Source of the DNA: Flagellimonas eckloniae
GTDB lineage: Bacteria > Bacteroidota > Bacteroidia > Flavobacteriales > Flavobacteriaceae
Direction: 5' to 3'
Length of the DNA stretch: 64,000 nucleotides
Assembly: GCF_001413955.1 (NCBI RefSeq)
Contig: NZ_LCTZ01000002.1
Span: forward strand, 1,598,501-1,662,500
Each line of letters opens with the position of its first letter. The stretch's first letter is position 1. The notes beneath the pieces were generated by a model. It was not told where the DNA came from, did not search any database, and saw only the letters and a list, made by a program, of their open reading frames with translations. Both the position numbers and the translations under genes were made by a program. Shown one piece after another: positions 55,891 through 64,000 of the stretch.

Positions 55891-55945
55891 GACCGTATCG
55901 AGTGTAGCCGAGAAGTTTTAGATTTCTCACTTCATTCGAAATGAC
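55891..55945 (+). repeat. Palindromic repeat, partial copy 1 (trpD-trpC gap)
   Basis: It contains the right end TCGAAATGAC (55936-55945) and the inner GAGAA...TTTCTC stem (55909-55928), but no left GTCATTTCGA end. It is a degraded or half copy of the element at 56741-56818. Confidence 0.65.
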
Positions 55946-55953
55946 ATAATACT

Positions 55954-56739
55954 ATGAATATTTTAGATAAAATAGTAGCCGATAAACGTAAAGAGGTCGA
56001 TTTAAAAAAGGCATTGATTCCAGTTTCGCAGTTGGAGCTGGCTGTTCTTTACAATCGAGATACGGTTTCTTTGGCCACTTCATTAAGAAATAGCAACTCA
56101 GGAATTATAGCAGAACACAAGCGGCGTTCTCCCTCCAAATCAGTCATCAATCAAAGTTTGAATGTTCAAGATGTTGCCAAGGGATATGAAGAAGCGGGAG
56201 TTTGCGGAATGTCCGTTTTAACCGATGGCAAATATTTTGGAGGTTCCTTGGATGATTTGTTGCTGGCTAGAGCATCCGTAAAAATGCCGCTGTTGCGAAA
56301 AGAGTTTATCATTGACGAGTACCAAATTTTGGAAGCTAGGGCTCATGGAGCTGATGTAATTCTTCTGATAGCTGCCATTTTGAACAAGGATGAAATCAAA
56401 AATCTATCAGAAACAGCTAAAAGTTTGGAATTGGATGTGCTTTTGGAAGTACATAATGAAGAGGAACTGCGTAAATCCATCATGCCAAGTTTGGATATGT
56501 TGGGCGTAAACAACAGGAACCTAAAAACTTTTGAGGTGAGTTTGGAAACCAGTAAAAGTCTATCAGAATTGATTCCAGATGAATTTGTAAAAGTCTCGGA
56601 AAGTGGCATAAGTTCTATTGAAGCGATTAAAGATTTAAAGCAATATGGCTACCAAGGTTTTCTTATTGGGGAGAATTTCATGAAAACCGATAATCCCGGA
56701 AAGCATGCAACTGAATTTATAAATGAATTAAAACAATGA
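55954..56739 (+). CDS. trpC: Indole-3-glycerol phosphate synthase
   Basis: 261 residues, a TIM barrel that forms indole-glycerol phosphate. The motifs are in order: IIAEHKRRSPSKSVIN (catalytic Lys), VLTDGKYFGGSLDDL, LLRKEFIIDEYQILEARAHGADVILLIAAIL, LDMLGVNNRNLKTFEV and VSESGISS. TrpC is not fused to TrpF. The 91-bp gap to trpF is unusually long for this operon because it holds the palindromic repeat. Confidence 0.97.
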   Translation: MNILDKIVADKRKEVDLKKALIPVSQLELAVLYNRDTVSLATSLRNSNSGIIAEHKRRSPSKSVINQSLNVQDVAKGYEEAGVCGMSVLTDGKYFGGSLDDLLLARASVKMPLLRKEFIIDEYQILEARAHGADVILLIAAILNKDEIKNLSETAKSLELDVLLEVHNEEELRKSIMPSLDMLGVNNRNLKTFEVSLETSKSLSELIPDEFVKVSESGISSIEAIKDLKQYGYQGFLIGENFMKTDNPGKHATEFINELKQ

Positions 56740-56740
56740 T

Positions 56741-56818
56741 GTCATTTCGAACTGTTAGACTGAGCGCAGTCGAAGTCAAAGTGAGAAATCTAGATTTCTC
56801 CCATTCGGTCGAAATGAC
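56741..56818 (+). repeat. Palindromic repeat, full copy 2 (trpC-trpF gap)
   Basis: The ends GTCATTTCGA (56741-56750) and TCGAAATGAC (56809-56818) are perfect inverted repeats. Inside is an 18-bp perfect palindrome (GAGAAATCT/AGATTTCTC, 56783-56800) and a GACTG/CAGTC hairpin (56757-56770). It begins one base after the trpC stop and could fold into a strong RNA hairpin in the polycistronic message. Confidence 0.85.
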
Positions 56819-56830
56819 AAAACAAGCGAT

Positions 56831-57541
56831 ATGAAACTAAAAGTCTGTGGAATGAACCATAACCCTATTGAGGTTGCTCAATTGCTGCCAGATTACTTGG
56901 GCTTTATTTTTTGGGAACCTTCCACACGCTATTTTGATGGTGCTATGCCGGATTTGCCAAAATCTATAAAAAAAATAGGTGTCTTTGTAGATGCCTCGAT
57001 TGACGATGTCCTTCAAAAAGTTGAAACGTATAATCTAGACGGGGTGCAGTTGCATGGAAAGGAAAGTCCGGAATTTTGCAATGAATTAAAAAATAGATTC
57101 AATGTCATTTCGAACAAAAGTGAGAAATCTCATGAGATTCCTCAATCGCAGGACTCATTTCGGAATGACAAATTGGAAATCATCAAAGTATTTTCCATCA
57201 AGGACAATTTTGACTTTTCGATTTTGAAAGATTATGAGGAGGTATGTGACTTTTATCTGTTTGACACCAAAGGGAAGCTTCCTGGTGGCAATGGATATAC
57301 TTTTGATTGGTCTGTGTTGAATAACTACCCGTCAACAAAACCATTTTTCCTGAGTGGTGGAATCGGATTGGAAACGGCTTCCGAACTTCAAGCATTTTTG
57401 AAAAGTCCAGCATCAAAAAAATGCCATGCCATAGATGTGAATAGTCGATTTGAAATACAACCTGGGTTAAAAAACAGTGAAGAGTTAAAAGAATTTAAGA
57501 GGTTGCTCACCAGCAACTTTGAACCAAATACTGACAACTAA
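56831..57541 (+). CDS. trpF: Phosphoribosylanthranilate isomerase with an in-frame repeat insertion
   Basis: 236 residues. It isomerises PRA to CdRP. The barrel motifs are intact: [33 protein letters not shown] (general-base Cys7), [62 protein letters not shown] and [16 protein letters not shown] (general-acid Asp). Codons 92-113 ([22 protein letters not shown]) are exactly a palindromic repeat element; removing them gives about 214 residues, the usual TrpF length. The insert falls between the VQLHG strand region and the IIKVFSI strand, probably on a surface loop, so activity may survive. The stop overlaps the trpB start as TAATG. Confidence 0.95.
   Translation: MKLKVCGMNHNPIEVAQLLPDYLGFIFWEPSTRYFDGAMPDLPKSIKKIGVFVDASIDDVLQKVETYNLDGVQLHGKESPEFCNELKNRFNVISNKSEKSHEIPQSQDSFRNDKLEIIKVFSIKDNFDFSILKDYEEVCDFYLFDTKGKLPGGNGYTFDWSVLNNYPSTKPFFLSGGIGLETASELQAFLKSPASKKCHAIDVNSRFEIQPGLKNSEELKEFKRLLTSNFEPNTDN
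57104..57169 (+). repeat. Palindromic repeat, copy 3 inside the trpF coding frame
   Basis: 66 bp, 22 codons exactly, beginning GTCATTTCGA (57104-57113) and ending TCGGAATGAC (57160-57169), near-perfect inverted ends. The inner near-palindrome GAGAAATCTCATGAGATT with CCTC (57122-57143) matches the centre of copy 2. It contains no stop codon in the trpF frame. Confidence 0.85.
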
Positions 57542-58722
57542 TGAGTTATCACGTTAATGAAAAAGGATATTACGGAGAATTTGGAGGCGCTTTCATTCCA
57601 GAAATGCTTTATCCAAATACGGAAGAGCTCCGTCAAAATTACATCCGCATAATGGAAGAATCTTCCTTTAAAGAAGAGTTCGATCAATTACTTAAAGACT
57701 ATGTTGGGCGTCCAACCCCACTCTATTTTGCGGAAAGATTATCAGAAAAATATCAAACTAAAATCTATCTAAAACGAGAAGATTTATGCCATACCGGTGC
57801 CCACAAGGTCAATAATACGATTGGGCAAATTCTTATGGCAAAAAAACTGGGCAAAAACAGAATTATTGCGGAGACAGGTGCTGGACAACATGGGGTTGCA
57901 ACGGCAACCGTTTGTGCTTTGGCCGGAATTGAATGTGTGGTCTATATGGGTGAAATCGATATTGCACGTCAAGCCCCAAATGTTGCCCGAATGAAAATGT
58001 TAGGTGCAGAGGTACGCCCGGCATTATCCGGAAGTAGAACCTTAAAGGATGCCACAAATGAGGCCATCCGTGATTGGATCAACAATCCAGTGGATACACA
58101 TTATATCATTGGTTCCGTGGTTGGACCTCATCCATATCCGGATATGGTTGCCAGGTTCCAATCCGTGATTTCGGAAGAAATCAAAACGCAATTGTCGGAA
58201 AAAGAAAATCGTGAAAATCCAGATTACGTAGTTGCATGTGTAGGTGGAGGCAGTAACGCTGCCGGAGCTTTTTATCACTATTTGGATATACCCGACGTTG
58301 GAATAATTGCGGTAGAAGCTGCGGGAAAAGGTATCGATACGGGTGAAAGTGCAGCAACCTCAGCTTTGGGAAAAGTAGGGGTTATTCACGGTAGTAAAAC
58401 GCTGTTAATGCAGACCAATGATGGTCAAATCACAGAACCCTATTCCATCTCGGCAGGACTGGACTACCCGGGTGTTGGACCAATGCATGCCCATTTGTTC
58501 CAATCAGGGAGGGCAGAATTTATCTCGATTACGGATGACGAGGCCATGATGGCAGGATTGGCATTAAGCAAACTGGAAGGTATTATTCCCGCCATAGAAT
58601 CATCACATGCATTTGCCATTTTAGAACATAAAAGATTCAACCCATCAGATATTGTGGTCATTAACCTTTCTGGAAGGGGCGATAAAGATTTACAAAACTA
58701 TATTGACTATTTCAAGCTATGA
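57541..58722 (+). CDS. trpB: Tryptophan synthase beta subunit
   Basis: 393 residues. It condenses indole and serine with PLP. The PLP Lys is in [19 protein letters not shown]. Other motifs: [53 protein letters not shown] (phosphate loop) and [16 protein letters not shown]. It is full length and overlaps trpA by 4 nt (ATGA at 58719-58722), which favours equal expression of both subunits. Confidence 0.98.
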   Translation: MSYHVNEKGYYGEFGGAFIPEMLYPNTEELRQNYIRIMEESSFKEEFDQLLKDYVGRPTPLYFAERLSEKYQTKIYLKREDLCHTGAHKVNNTIGQILMAKKLGKNRIIAETGAGQHGVATATVCALAGIECVVYMGEIDIARQAPNVARMKMLGAEVRPALSGSRTLKDATNEAIRDWINNPVDTHYIIGSVVGPHPYPDMVARFQSVISEEIKTQLSEKENRENPDYVVACVGGGSNAAGAFYHYLDIPDVGIIAVEAAGKGIDTGESAATSALGKVGVIHGSKTLLMQTNDGQITEPYSISAGLDYPGVGPMHAHLFQSGRAEFISITDDEAMMAGLALSKLEGIIPAIESSHAFAILEHKRFNPSDIVVINLSGRGDKDLQNYIDYFKL

Positions 58723-59480
58723 ATAGAATCAACCAAAAACTAAAAGAGGACAAAAAACTCCTCTCCATTTACTTTACGGCTGGTTATCCCAACTTAAATG
58801 ACACTGCCGGAATAATTCAAGACCTTGAAAAGCAAGGTGTTGATATGATTGAGATAGGATTGCCTTTTAGTGATCCATTGGCAGATGGACCAACCATACA
58901 GGAAAGTTCAACAGCTGCTTTAAAAAATGGTATGCATACGGAATTGCTGTTTGAGCAGCTTGGAGATATTAGAAAAACCGTGTCCATTCCACTGATCATG
59001 ATGGGTTATTTTAATCCTGTTTTGCAATACGGGGTGGAAGCTTTTTGTAAGCGATGTCAAGAAATTGGCATTGACGGGATTATTCTGCCCGATTTACCCT
59101 TAGATGTCTTTCAGAAAGACTACGAGGCTATTTTTAGAAAATATGGCCTCATCAATGTTTTTTTGATAACACCCCAAACAAGTGAAGCTCGTATTCGTGA
59201 AATTGATGCAGCTTCTGACGGTTTCATCTATATGGTAAGTTCTGCCAGTACCACAGGCGCAAAAGCAGGTTTTGGAGAAGAAACAGAGGCCTATTTTGAT
59301 AGAATAAAGAGTATGAACCTACAAAACCCTCAAATTGTTGGCTTTGGCATCAGCAATTCTGATACCTTTAAGCAAGCCACCCAGAAAACGAAAGGTGCTA
59401 TTATTGGCTCTGCTTTTATAAAGCATTTGACTCAAAATGGAGTTGAAAAAATTGAAGGGTTTGTAAGGGGAATTCGCTAA
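58719..59480 (+). CDS. trpA: Tryptophan synthase alpha subunit
   Basis: 253 residues. It cleaves indole-glycerol phosphate and passes indole to TrpB. The catalytic Glu is in [19 protein letters not shown], and the catalytic Asp is also in that segment (SDPLADG). Other motifs: [49 protein letters not shown] and IIGSAFIK. It is the last gene of the operon: 21 bp separate it from an unrelated peptidase gene, with no clear terminator between. Confidence 0.97.
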   Translation: MNRINQKLKEDKKLLSIYFTAGYPNLNDTAGIIQDLEKQGVDMIEIGLPFSDPLADGPTIQESSTAALKNGMHTELLFEQLGDIRKTVSIPLIMMGYFNPVLQYGVEAFCKRCQEIGIDGIILPDLPLDVFQKDYEAIFRKYGLINVFLITPQTSEARIREIDAASDGFIYMVSSASTTGAKAGFGEETEAYFDRIKSMNLQNPQIVGFGISNSDTFKQATQKTKGAIIGSAFIKHLTQNGVEKIEGFVRGIR

Positions 59481-59501
59481 ATTGAACTCAAAATCAATTC
59501 A

Positions 59502-61007
59502 ATGTTCACAATCAAAAGACTTATATTTATTTTTGCTTTAACCACCTGTTTTTCAGTTTTTTCCCAAGATTCAACTGCTCTAAAATCCAAGGTTTCCGAT
59601 GCAATAAATGAACTGAGAGACTTTGTTTCCATTCCCAATGATGCTTTGAATGCTGATGCTATTGATGATAACATTCTTTGGCTGAAAAAGAAATTTGGAG
59701 AGCGAGGGTTTAATACCACTGAATTGGAAACGGAGAACCTGCCGCTATTTTTTGCCGCACTGCCCATGGTTGATGATAAACCTACCATGCTCATTTATAT
59801 GCATTTTGATGGCCAATCCGTAGATCCTTCAAAATGGAATCAACCCAATCCCTACAAAACTGTTTTAAAAAAACCTGTTGATGATGGTTTTGAGACCATT
59901 CCTTTTGATACTTTGGACGTAGATATAGATTACAACTACAGATTGTTTGGCCGTTCCACCTCTGATGACAAGGGTCCAATTGTAATGTTTTTGACCGCAA
60001 TTGATTTGCTTAAAAAAGATAACCAAGAGATTCCTTTCAACATCAAGGTTATTTTGGATGGAGAAGAAGAAAAAGGCAGCAAACCGCTTCCACAGGCTGT
60101 AAAACAATATCGAGAATTATTGGAAGCTGATTTTTTGGTGATTGCTGATGGTCCAGTACATGTTTCTGCCAACCCAACGGTTGTTTATGGTTGCCGTGGG
60201 ATTACTTCTATGACCTTGACAACCTATGGCCCAATTAAACCCCAACATAGTGGTCATTATGGTAATTATGCCCCAAACCCAGGTTTTCAACTTTCTCAAC
60301 TATTGGCTAGCATGAAAGATTCTGAGGGGCGTGTGGTTATTGAGGGATACTATGATGGTATTTCTTTGGATGATACTGTGCAAGAAGTTTTAAAAAGTGT
60401 GCTAGATGATGATTCTGCTATTGCCGAAAAACTTCAATTCAAATCTCCAGAAAAAGTAGGTGCATTTTATCAAGAAGCTTTGCAGTACCCTTCTTTAAAC
60501 ATAAGAGGATTGGGATCTGGTTGGATTGGTGCCAAAAAAAGAACCATTGTACCGGAAAGCGCAACAGCAGAACTGGATTTACGATTGGTACCTGAAACTG
60601 ATGGCACACGATTGAAAAACCTGGTCAAAACCCATATCTCTAAGCAAGGATACCATGTTATTGACCATATACCTTCTAAAGAAGAAAGACTGAACTATGA
60701 CAAAATTGTTACTGTTATGGAGAGTGGGGTTACCGATGCGTTTAGAACCAATTCAGACAATCCCTATGGAAAATTTTTGGTTGAGACACTACAAACCGCT
60801 TTTGACACGGATGTTGTACAAATTCGAATTATGGGGGGCACGGTTCCCATTGCACCCTTCATCAATGAATTAAAGGTTCCGGCTTTTATTGTTCCCATGG
60901 TAAACCCGGATAACAACCAACACAGTCCCAATGAAAATCTTAAGGTTGGGCAACTGGCATATGGTATTAAAACATTTTATTCAATAATCAATACTAATAT
61001 AAAGTGA
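59502..61007 (+). CDS. Secreted M20/M25/M40-family peptidase
   Basis: 501 residues with a signal peptide (MFTIKRLIFIFALTTCFSVFSQ). It is a zinc hydrolase with ligands in IYMHFDGQ (H101, D103), GRSTSDDKGPIV and LDGEEEKGS (the Glu pair). The dimerisation-domain inserts and C-terminal histidine region (NPDNNQHSPNENLK) fit carboxypeptidase/dipeptidase-like members. It may degrade peptides in the periplasm; the substrate is unknown. Its stop overlaps the next gene's GTG start (GTGA at 61004-61007). Confidence 0.94.
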   Translation: MFTIKRLIFIFALTTCFSVFSQDSTALKSKVSDAINELRDFVSIPNDALNADAIDDNILWLKKKFGERGFNTTELETENLPLFFAALPMVDDKPTMLIYMHFDGQSVDPSKWNQPNPYKTVLKKPVDDGFETIPFDTLDVDIDYNYRLFGRSTSDDKGPIVMFLTAIDLLKKDNQEIPFNIKVILDGEEEKGSKPLPQAVKQYRELLEADFLVIADGPVHVSANPTVVYGCRGITSMTLTTYGPIKPQHSGHYGNYAPNPGFQLSQLLASMKDSEGRVVIEGYYDGISLDDTVQEVLKSVLDDDSAIAEKLQFKSPEKVGAFYQEALQYPSLNIRGLGSGWIGAKKRTIVPESATAELDLRLVPETDGTRLKNLVKTHISKQGYHVIDHIPSKEERLNYDKIVTVMESGVTDAFRTNSDNPYGKFLVETLQTAFDTDVVQIRIMGGTVPIAPFINELKVPAFIVPMVNPDNNQHSPNENLKVGQLAYGIKTFYSIINTNIK

Positions 61008-61348
61008 AGAAAGTTTATTTAACCTGCCTCTCTCTAATTCTCTTTTTTTGTTCCTGTAGCCCTAAGATTTCATCGATTGTTAATAAAGATTATCAAGCTT
61101 TGAGATATGATGAAAAAGTTGAAGTATTCGAATTAAATCAAGAAAAACCAAATAATGCTGAGCACGTTGGAACTATTAAAATTAGAGATACTGGATTCAG
61201 CATAAAATGTAATTATGAAATTGTTTTGGATCAGGCAAAACTAGAAGCACGAAGACTAGGAGGAAACGCTATTAAAATCACTAAACACAAGAAACCCAAT
61301 TTCTGGAGTACTTGTCATAGGTTAGATGCAATAATCTTAAAAATTTAA
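61004..61348 (+). CDS. Small putative lipoprotein
   Basis: 114 residues from a GTG start that overlaps the upstream stop codon by 4 nt, suggesting translational coupling. The N-terminus has a lipoprotein-like signal (MKKVYLTCLSLILFFCSCSP; Cys about residue 18). The mature region contains a repeated beta-strand pattern with four Cys residues overall (KCNYEIVL, WSTCHRL). I do not recognise the family. Secreted or outer-membrane-attached, function unknown. Confidence 0.75.
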   Translation: MKKVYLTCLSLILFFCSCSPKISSIVNKDYQALRYDEKVEVFELNQEKPNNAEHVGTIKIRDTGFSIKCNYEIVLDQAKLEARRLGGNAIKITKHKKPNFWSTCHRLDAIILKI

Positions 61349-61357
61349 AAGACATAA

Positions 61358-62236
61358 ATGAATAAATTATTCTTCTACCTCATATTTATAATATGTTTTG
61401 GACAACTAATGCGGTCTCAAGACTTGATTATCTCAAAATCCAATGATTCCATTCAATGCAAAATCACAAAGCTTAAAAAGAATAATATATATTTTGTTTT
61501 TAAAAACAATCAACAATACCAAAGCACTTTAATTCCATTAACAGAAATAGTTTCATATGAATATAATTTTGATGAAGAGAATCGTATTCCAAAAGAGAAA
61601 ATACCTGGATATATTGAATATTCGAAAGTTAGAATTTCACTTCAAGGAGGCTATAGTTATCAAATAGGGAAAATAAATGATGAAGGGTCTCAAGAATTAA
61701 GAGAATATTTAGAAAAGTTGAGGCCTGGATATCATTTTGGTGGAGATTTCACTTATTATTTCGCAGAGTCTTTTGGTGTTGGAGTTAAGTACCAACAATT
61801 CAGGACCTCTACAGATTTTACAAATGTGGTGTTTTTCGAAGCTATAAATAATGGTCCAGTTAACAGGCTATTGAAAGATGATATAAGTATATCTTTTATT
61901 GGAGCTTTACTTTCTGCAAGGCTTTACAATAAAGCAAAGCTAAATGCTTTTTTCTTTAATACTTCTATCGGTTATATGACATATTCTAATAATGCAATAT
62001 ATGAAGATGCCATAAAACTAAAAGGAAATACATTAGGTTTTGCTTCCGATATAGGATATGACATAGGTATAGCTGATAACCTTTCGTTAGGTTTTCAATT
62101 ATCAACATTTTTTGGTCAATTAAGCAAGCTAGAGACAGATAATGGCACTTCACAAAGGTCTATTGACATTGCTAGAAATGAAGGAGGTGGGCTAGGAAGA
62201 TTTGATTTGTCCATAGGCCTGCGGTTCAATTTGTAG
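61358..62236 (+). CDS. Probable outer-membrane beta-barrel protein
   Basis: 292 residues with a signal peptide (to about residue 20, LMRSQD). A short N-terminal region (DLIISKSNDSIQCKITKLKKNNIYFVFKNNQ) precedes alternating beta strands (YSKVRISLQGGYSYQIGK, YHFGGDFTYYFAESFGVGVKYQQFR, ISISFIGALLSARL, AFFFNTSIGYMTYS, FDLSIGLRFNL) with an aromatic-rich, Leu-ending C-terminus typical of barrels. No specific family is recognised. It starts 9 bp after the lipoprotein gene, so they may be co-transcribed. Confidence 0.8.
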   Translation: MNKLFFYLIFIICFGQLMRSQDLIISKSNDSIQCKITKLKKNNIYFVFKNNQQYQSTLIPLTEIVSYEYNFDEENRIPKEKIPGYIEYSKVRISLQGGYSYQIGKINDEGSQELREYLEKLRPGYHFGGDFTYYFAESFGVGVKYQQFRTSTDFTNVVFFEAINNGPVNRLLKDDISISFIGALLSARLYNKAKLNAFFFNTSIGYMTYSNNAIYEDAIKLKGNTLGFASDIGYDIGIADNLSLGFQLSTFFGQLSKLETDNGTSQRSIDIARNEGGGLGRFDLSIGLRFNL

Positions 62237-62414
62237 AAGACCTGTATCAACCCTTATTTATAGTTGTTCAATTCTTACATTCTTATTAGAACTAGAATAA
62301 ATTCGTTTCATCCACAAACTACAATTAACATCGATAAGCAAAATCTTGTTTTTGGGTAAAATCAACTAAATCCTAACTTCATCGAAGTAAAGCTGTCATA
62401 TATCCCTATTTTGG

Positions 62415-62444
62415 TTTGAAAGCATGTAGGTAAATATAACTTTG
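62415..62444 (+). promoter_or_regulatory. Promoter of the response regulator gene
   Basis: TTTG (62415-62418), 18 bp, then TAACTTTG (62437-62444) matches the Bacteroidota consensus. The start would be near 62451, about 18 nt before ATG 62469. Confidence 0.65.
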
Positions 62445-62468
62445 ATGTAAATATTTAACCTACTTATT

Positions 62469-62894
62469 ATGAGATACAAGACAATTGTAATAGATGATTC
62501 TTCCATACAAAGATTGGCAACCTCTACTTTGGTCAAGAACCACCCAAATCTTGAATTAGTTGGCTCCTACGCAAACCCTTATCAAGCCATAAAGGCAGTT
62601 TATGATCAAAAAGTTGACGTTGTTTTCCTTGATGTATTAATGGAAGATGTAACTGCATTTGAGCTATTGGACAGCATAGAAATCAACGCTGCGATTGTAT
62701 TGAATTCAACTTGGGAAAATTTTGCTGAAAGAGCATTTGATTATGGAATCAATGATTTTTTGATGAAACCTATGCCCAAAAAGAGATTTGATATTGCAGT
62801 GGGAAAAATAATCCAACAAATTAAACGTAAAGAAGTAAAACAACCCAAAACCTTTACATTTTCTGAATTGCTTTCCAATTTTAATCTTAATTAG
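62469..62894 (+). CDS. Receiver-only response regulator
   Basis: 141 residues. The CheY-like receiver has acidic residues D9/D10 (IVIDDSSIQRL), the phosphoacceptor D55 (VVFLDVLM), T81 and K100 (FLMKPMPKKR). It stops after a short tail (KTFTFSELLSNFNLN) with no LytTR, HTH or enzyme domain, so its output is protein interaction or phosphotransfer. No kinase is encoded nearby. Its stop overlaps the end of the convergent gene by 4 nt. Confidence 0.93.
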   Translation: MRYKTIVIDDSSIQRLATSTLVKNHPNLELVGSYANPYQAIKAVYDQKVDVVFLDVLMEDVTAFELLDSIEINAAIVLNSTWENFAERAFDYGINDFLMKPMPKKRFDIAVGKIIQQIKRKEVKQPKTFTFSELLSNFNLN

Positions 62895-63631
62895 AAAAAC
62901 TCACGATACTGTAGTACCCTAAAATCGAAAGTGCTGAATTTAGGGTTCTTGTTTTTAAGGTCTTTATAGGTCTGCAAGCTGCCAATTGCCCTGTTAGCGG
63001 CTCCCGAAGGTGCCGTTAAGGAGACTGTTTGCACCGTACGATTATTTATTTGAATCTTATGTATTCTAGGCACCTCACCAGAAACCACTTCCAGTTGTAA
63101 TGCATGTTCCTTCAATTGCCTTCTAAAAAAATACTCAGGACCGTTTTTACTGTTTCCACCCGTGAACAAGATCGTATCTAAATTTGGATACTTCTTTAGG
63201 TACCCAATCAGATTTCTGAGTTTTACATTCTGCATTCCAAGATCGGAAGCATCAATTTTATCCCGTTCCGCACTAGCTACAATATCACAGATTCCTATTC
63301 TTCTTTGAATCAAGAACTTTTTACGTTGTTCGATTGCTTCAGATGTAGTTTCAAACACAAGGTCCAAATCAAAAATCTGGTCCAAAATTCGCCATAATTG
63401 TCCATCCCTACTCCCATAGCAAAAGTTTACATCGCCTTCTTTTAAATCCCCTGTAGTAAATCTAGGTGGTGGCAAGGTTCCCACAATTAGTTTTGTTGCC
63501 TCAGAAAAAAGAAAGGGTTTGTAGGGATGCACATGAAGAAAAGGCAAGTCACTCAAAACAATATTACTCAATATCCTGGGTTCTGTACAGTATTTGGACT
63601 CAGTAAAATTTCCGTTTGCGGAATTGGCCAT
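62891..63631 (-). CDS. Uracil-DNA-glycosylase-superfamily protein
   Basis: 246 residues from ATG 63629-63631; a start at TTG 63569-63571 or 63545-63547 would give about 226 or 218 residues, and would avoid the 64-nt overlap with the SusD-like gene. The conserved part begins PFLHVHPYKPFLF. Motifs fit the uracil-DNA glycosylase fold: KLIVGTLPPPRFTTGD, FCYGSRDGQLWRIL, LFTGGNSKNGPEYFFRRQL and LTAPSGAANRAIG. Related flavobacterial proteins are annotated as DNA glycosylases; the base specificity is unproven. Confidence 0.8.
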   Translation of the reverse strand: MANSANGNFTESKYCTEPRILSNIVLSDLPFLHVHPYKPFLFSEATKLIVGTLPPPRFTTGDLKEGDVNFCYGSRDGQLWRILDQIFDLDLVFETTSEAIEQRKKFLIQRRIGICDIVASAERDKIDASDLGMQNVKLRNLIGYLKKYPNLDTILFTGGNSKNGPEYFFRRQLKEHALQLEVVSGEVPRIHKIQINNRTVQTVSLTAPSGAANRAIGSLQTYKDLKNKNPKFSTFDFRVLQYREFF

Positions 63632-64000
63632 ATATATTCATGCAACTGAAAATCCTTGACGCGATCTGGATGTAATTCATTGAAGTTCGAAATTTCAACT
63701 TCCAAGGCTTGCATTCGTATCAAATCATCCTTTAATTGACCCTCAAAACAAAGTTCTAGTTTTCTTTCCTTTATAATAGCATTAAAAAATTCATTTTGAC
63801 TCAATCCGGGTTGCAAATCATGATTCAAATCGCCAAATGCCCTCCTTCTGACCAAGTTCAGGGCGTCATAAGCTTTATTAGTCGGTCCATTTATGGCATT
63901 CTCTGCTTCAGCAATCAAAAGATAGATATCAGCCAATCTCAAATATGGATAATCAAAAGATTCCTCATTGATAACACTTGGTACAGTAGGATTTTTCACA
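63568..64000 (-). CDS. RagB/SusD-family nutrient-binding lipoprotein, C-terminal part
   Basis: The visible frame encodes the last 143-144 residues, and the gene continues past the right edge. The SusD C-terminal pattern is clear: YLRLADIYLLIAEAENAINGPTNKAYDALNLVRRRAFGD, then FFNAIIKERKLELCFEGQLKDDLIRM, and the closing EYIWPIPQTEILLSPNTVQNPGY. SusD proteins bind glycans with a SusC TonB-dependent porin, so a SusC gene probably lies outside the window. The stop at 63568 overlaps the predicted start region of the glycosylase gene. Confidence 0.93.
   Translation of the reverse strand, partial: VKNPTVPSVINEESFDYPYLRLADIYLLIAEAENAINGPTNKAYDALNLVRRRAFGDLNHDLQPGLSQNEFFNAIIKERKLELCFEGQLKDDLIRMQALEVEISNFNELHPDRVKDFQLHEYIWPIPQTEILLSPNTVQNPGY

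Noticed and set aside
57198..57416. Minus-strand ORF opposite trpF
   Set aside because: Antisense shadow of conserved TrpF sequence; no start context or family.

Overview
The window looks like a chromosomal segment of a marine-type Flavobacteriaceae bacterium (phylum Bacteroidota). The support is: a PorP/SprF plus OmpA pair next to a protein with a gliding-motility/type IX secretion C-terminal domain; a SusD-family gene at the right edge; Bacteroidota-type promoters (TTTG or TTG, about 18-19 bp, then TAnnTTTG); very few Shine-Dalgarno sequences except a perfect one on rpsU; and low G+C outside two repetitive genes. The genus cannot be fixed from sequence alone.

Layout. 1-19680 (minus strand) carries six genes for very large secreted, outer-membrane or surface proteins: a truncated tail-fibre-like repeat protein (1-3970), two related multidomain TSP3/Ig-like proteins with the same C-terminal tail (4453-12166), and a three-gene operon of a TSP3-rich type B CTD protein, PorP/SprF and OmpA (12422-19680). 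20082-24080 holds release factor 3, small membrane and hypothetical genes and an SDR dehydrogenase. 24084-37687 (minus) is the translation/transcription supercluster, read as tRNA-Thr, Tyr, Gly, Thr, tuf, tRNA-Trp, secE, nusG, rplK, rplA, rplJ, rplL, rpoB, rpoC, DUF3467. 37709-39252 adds hpf, a Xer recombinase and rpsU. 39369-50419 (minus) is housekeeping: acyl-CoA dehydrogenase, a helix-hairpin-helix protein, an AGCS symporter, a K+ channel/TrkA protein, PspC, DUF2851, DinB, rhodanese, two thioredoxin-fold proteins and the DUF1501/DUF1800 pair. 50590-52279 (plus) is a MarR, nitroreductase, YceI operon. 52352-59480 is a complete trp operon (E G D C F B A). After it come an M20 peptidase, a lipoprotein, a probable beta-barrel protein, a receiver-only response regulator, a uracil-DNA-glycosylase-like protein and the C-terminal part of a SusD-like protein that runs off the window.

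The most notable observations are in the trp operon. Upstream of trpE lies an 18-codon leader peptide with three consecutive Trp codons, followed by mutually exclusive antiterminator and terminator hairpins, so transcription attenuation by ribosome stalling is predicted. A four-helix-bundle (23S IVS-type) gene sits between trpG and trpD inside a 395-bp block bounded by about 20-bp imperfect inverted repeats. A palindromic repeat family with GTCATTTCGA/TCGAAATGAC ends occurs between trpD and trpC (half copy), between trpC and trpF (full copy), and inside the trpF reading frame, where it adds exactly 22 in-frame codons.

Other points of interest are nested, nearly identical repeats in two surface genes, a shared 14-residue C-terminal tail that may be an uncharacterised sorting or anchoring signal, a perfect 26-bp palindrome in a gene-free region, a perfect anti-SD complement on rpsU, and a terminator-like hairpin at the predicted start site of the tRNA-tuf operon.
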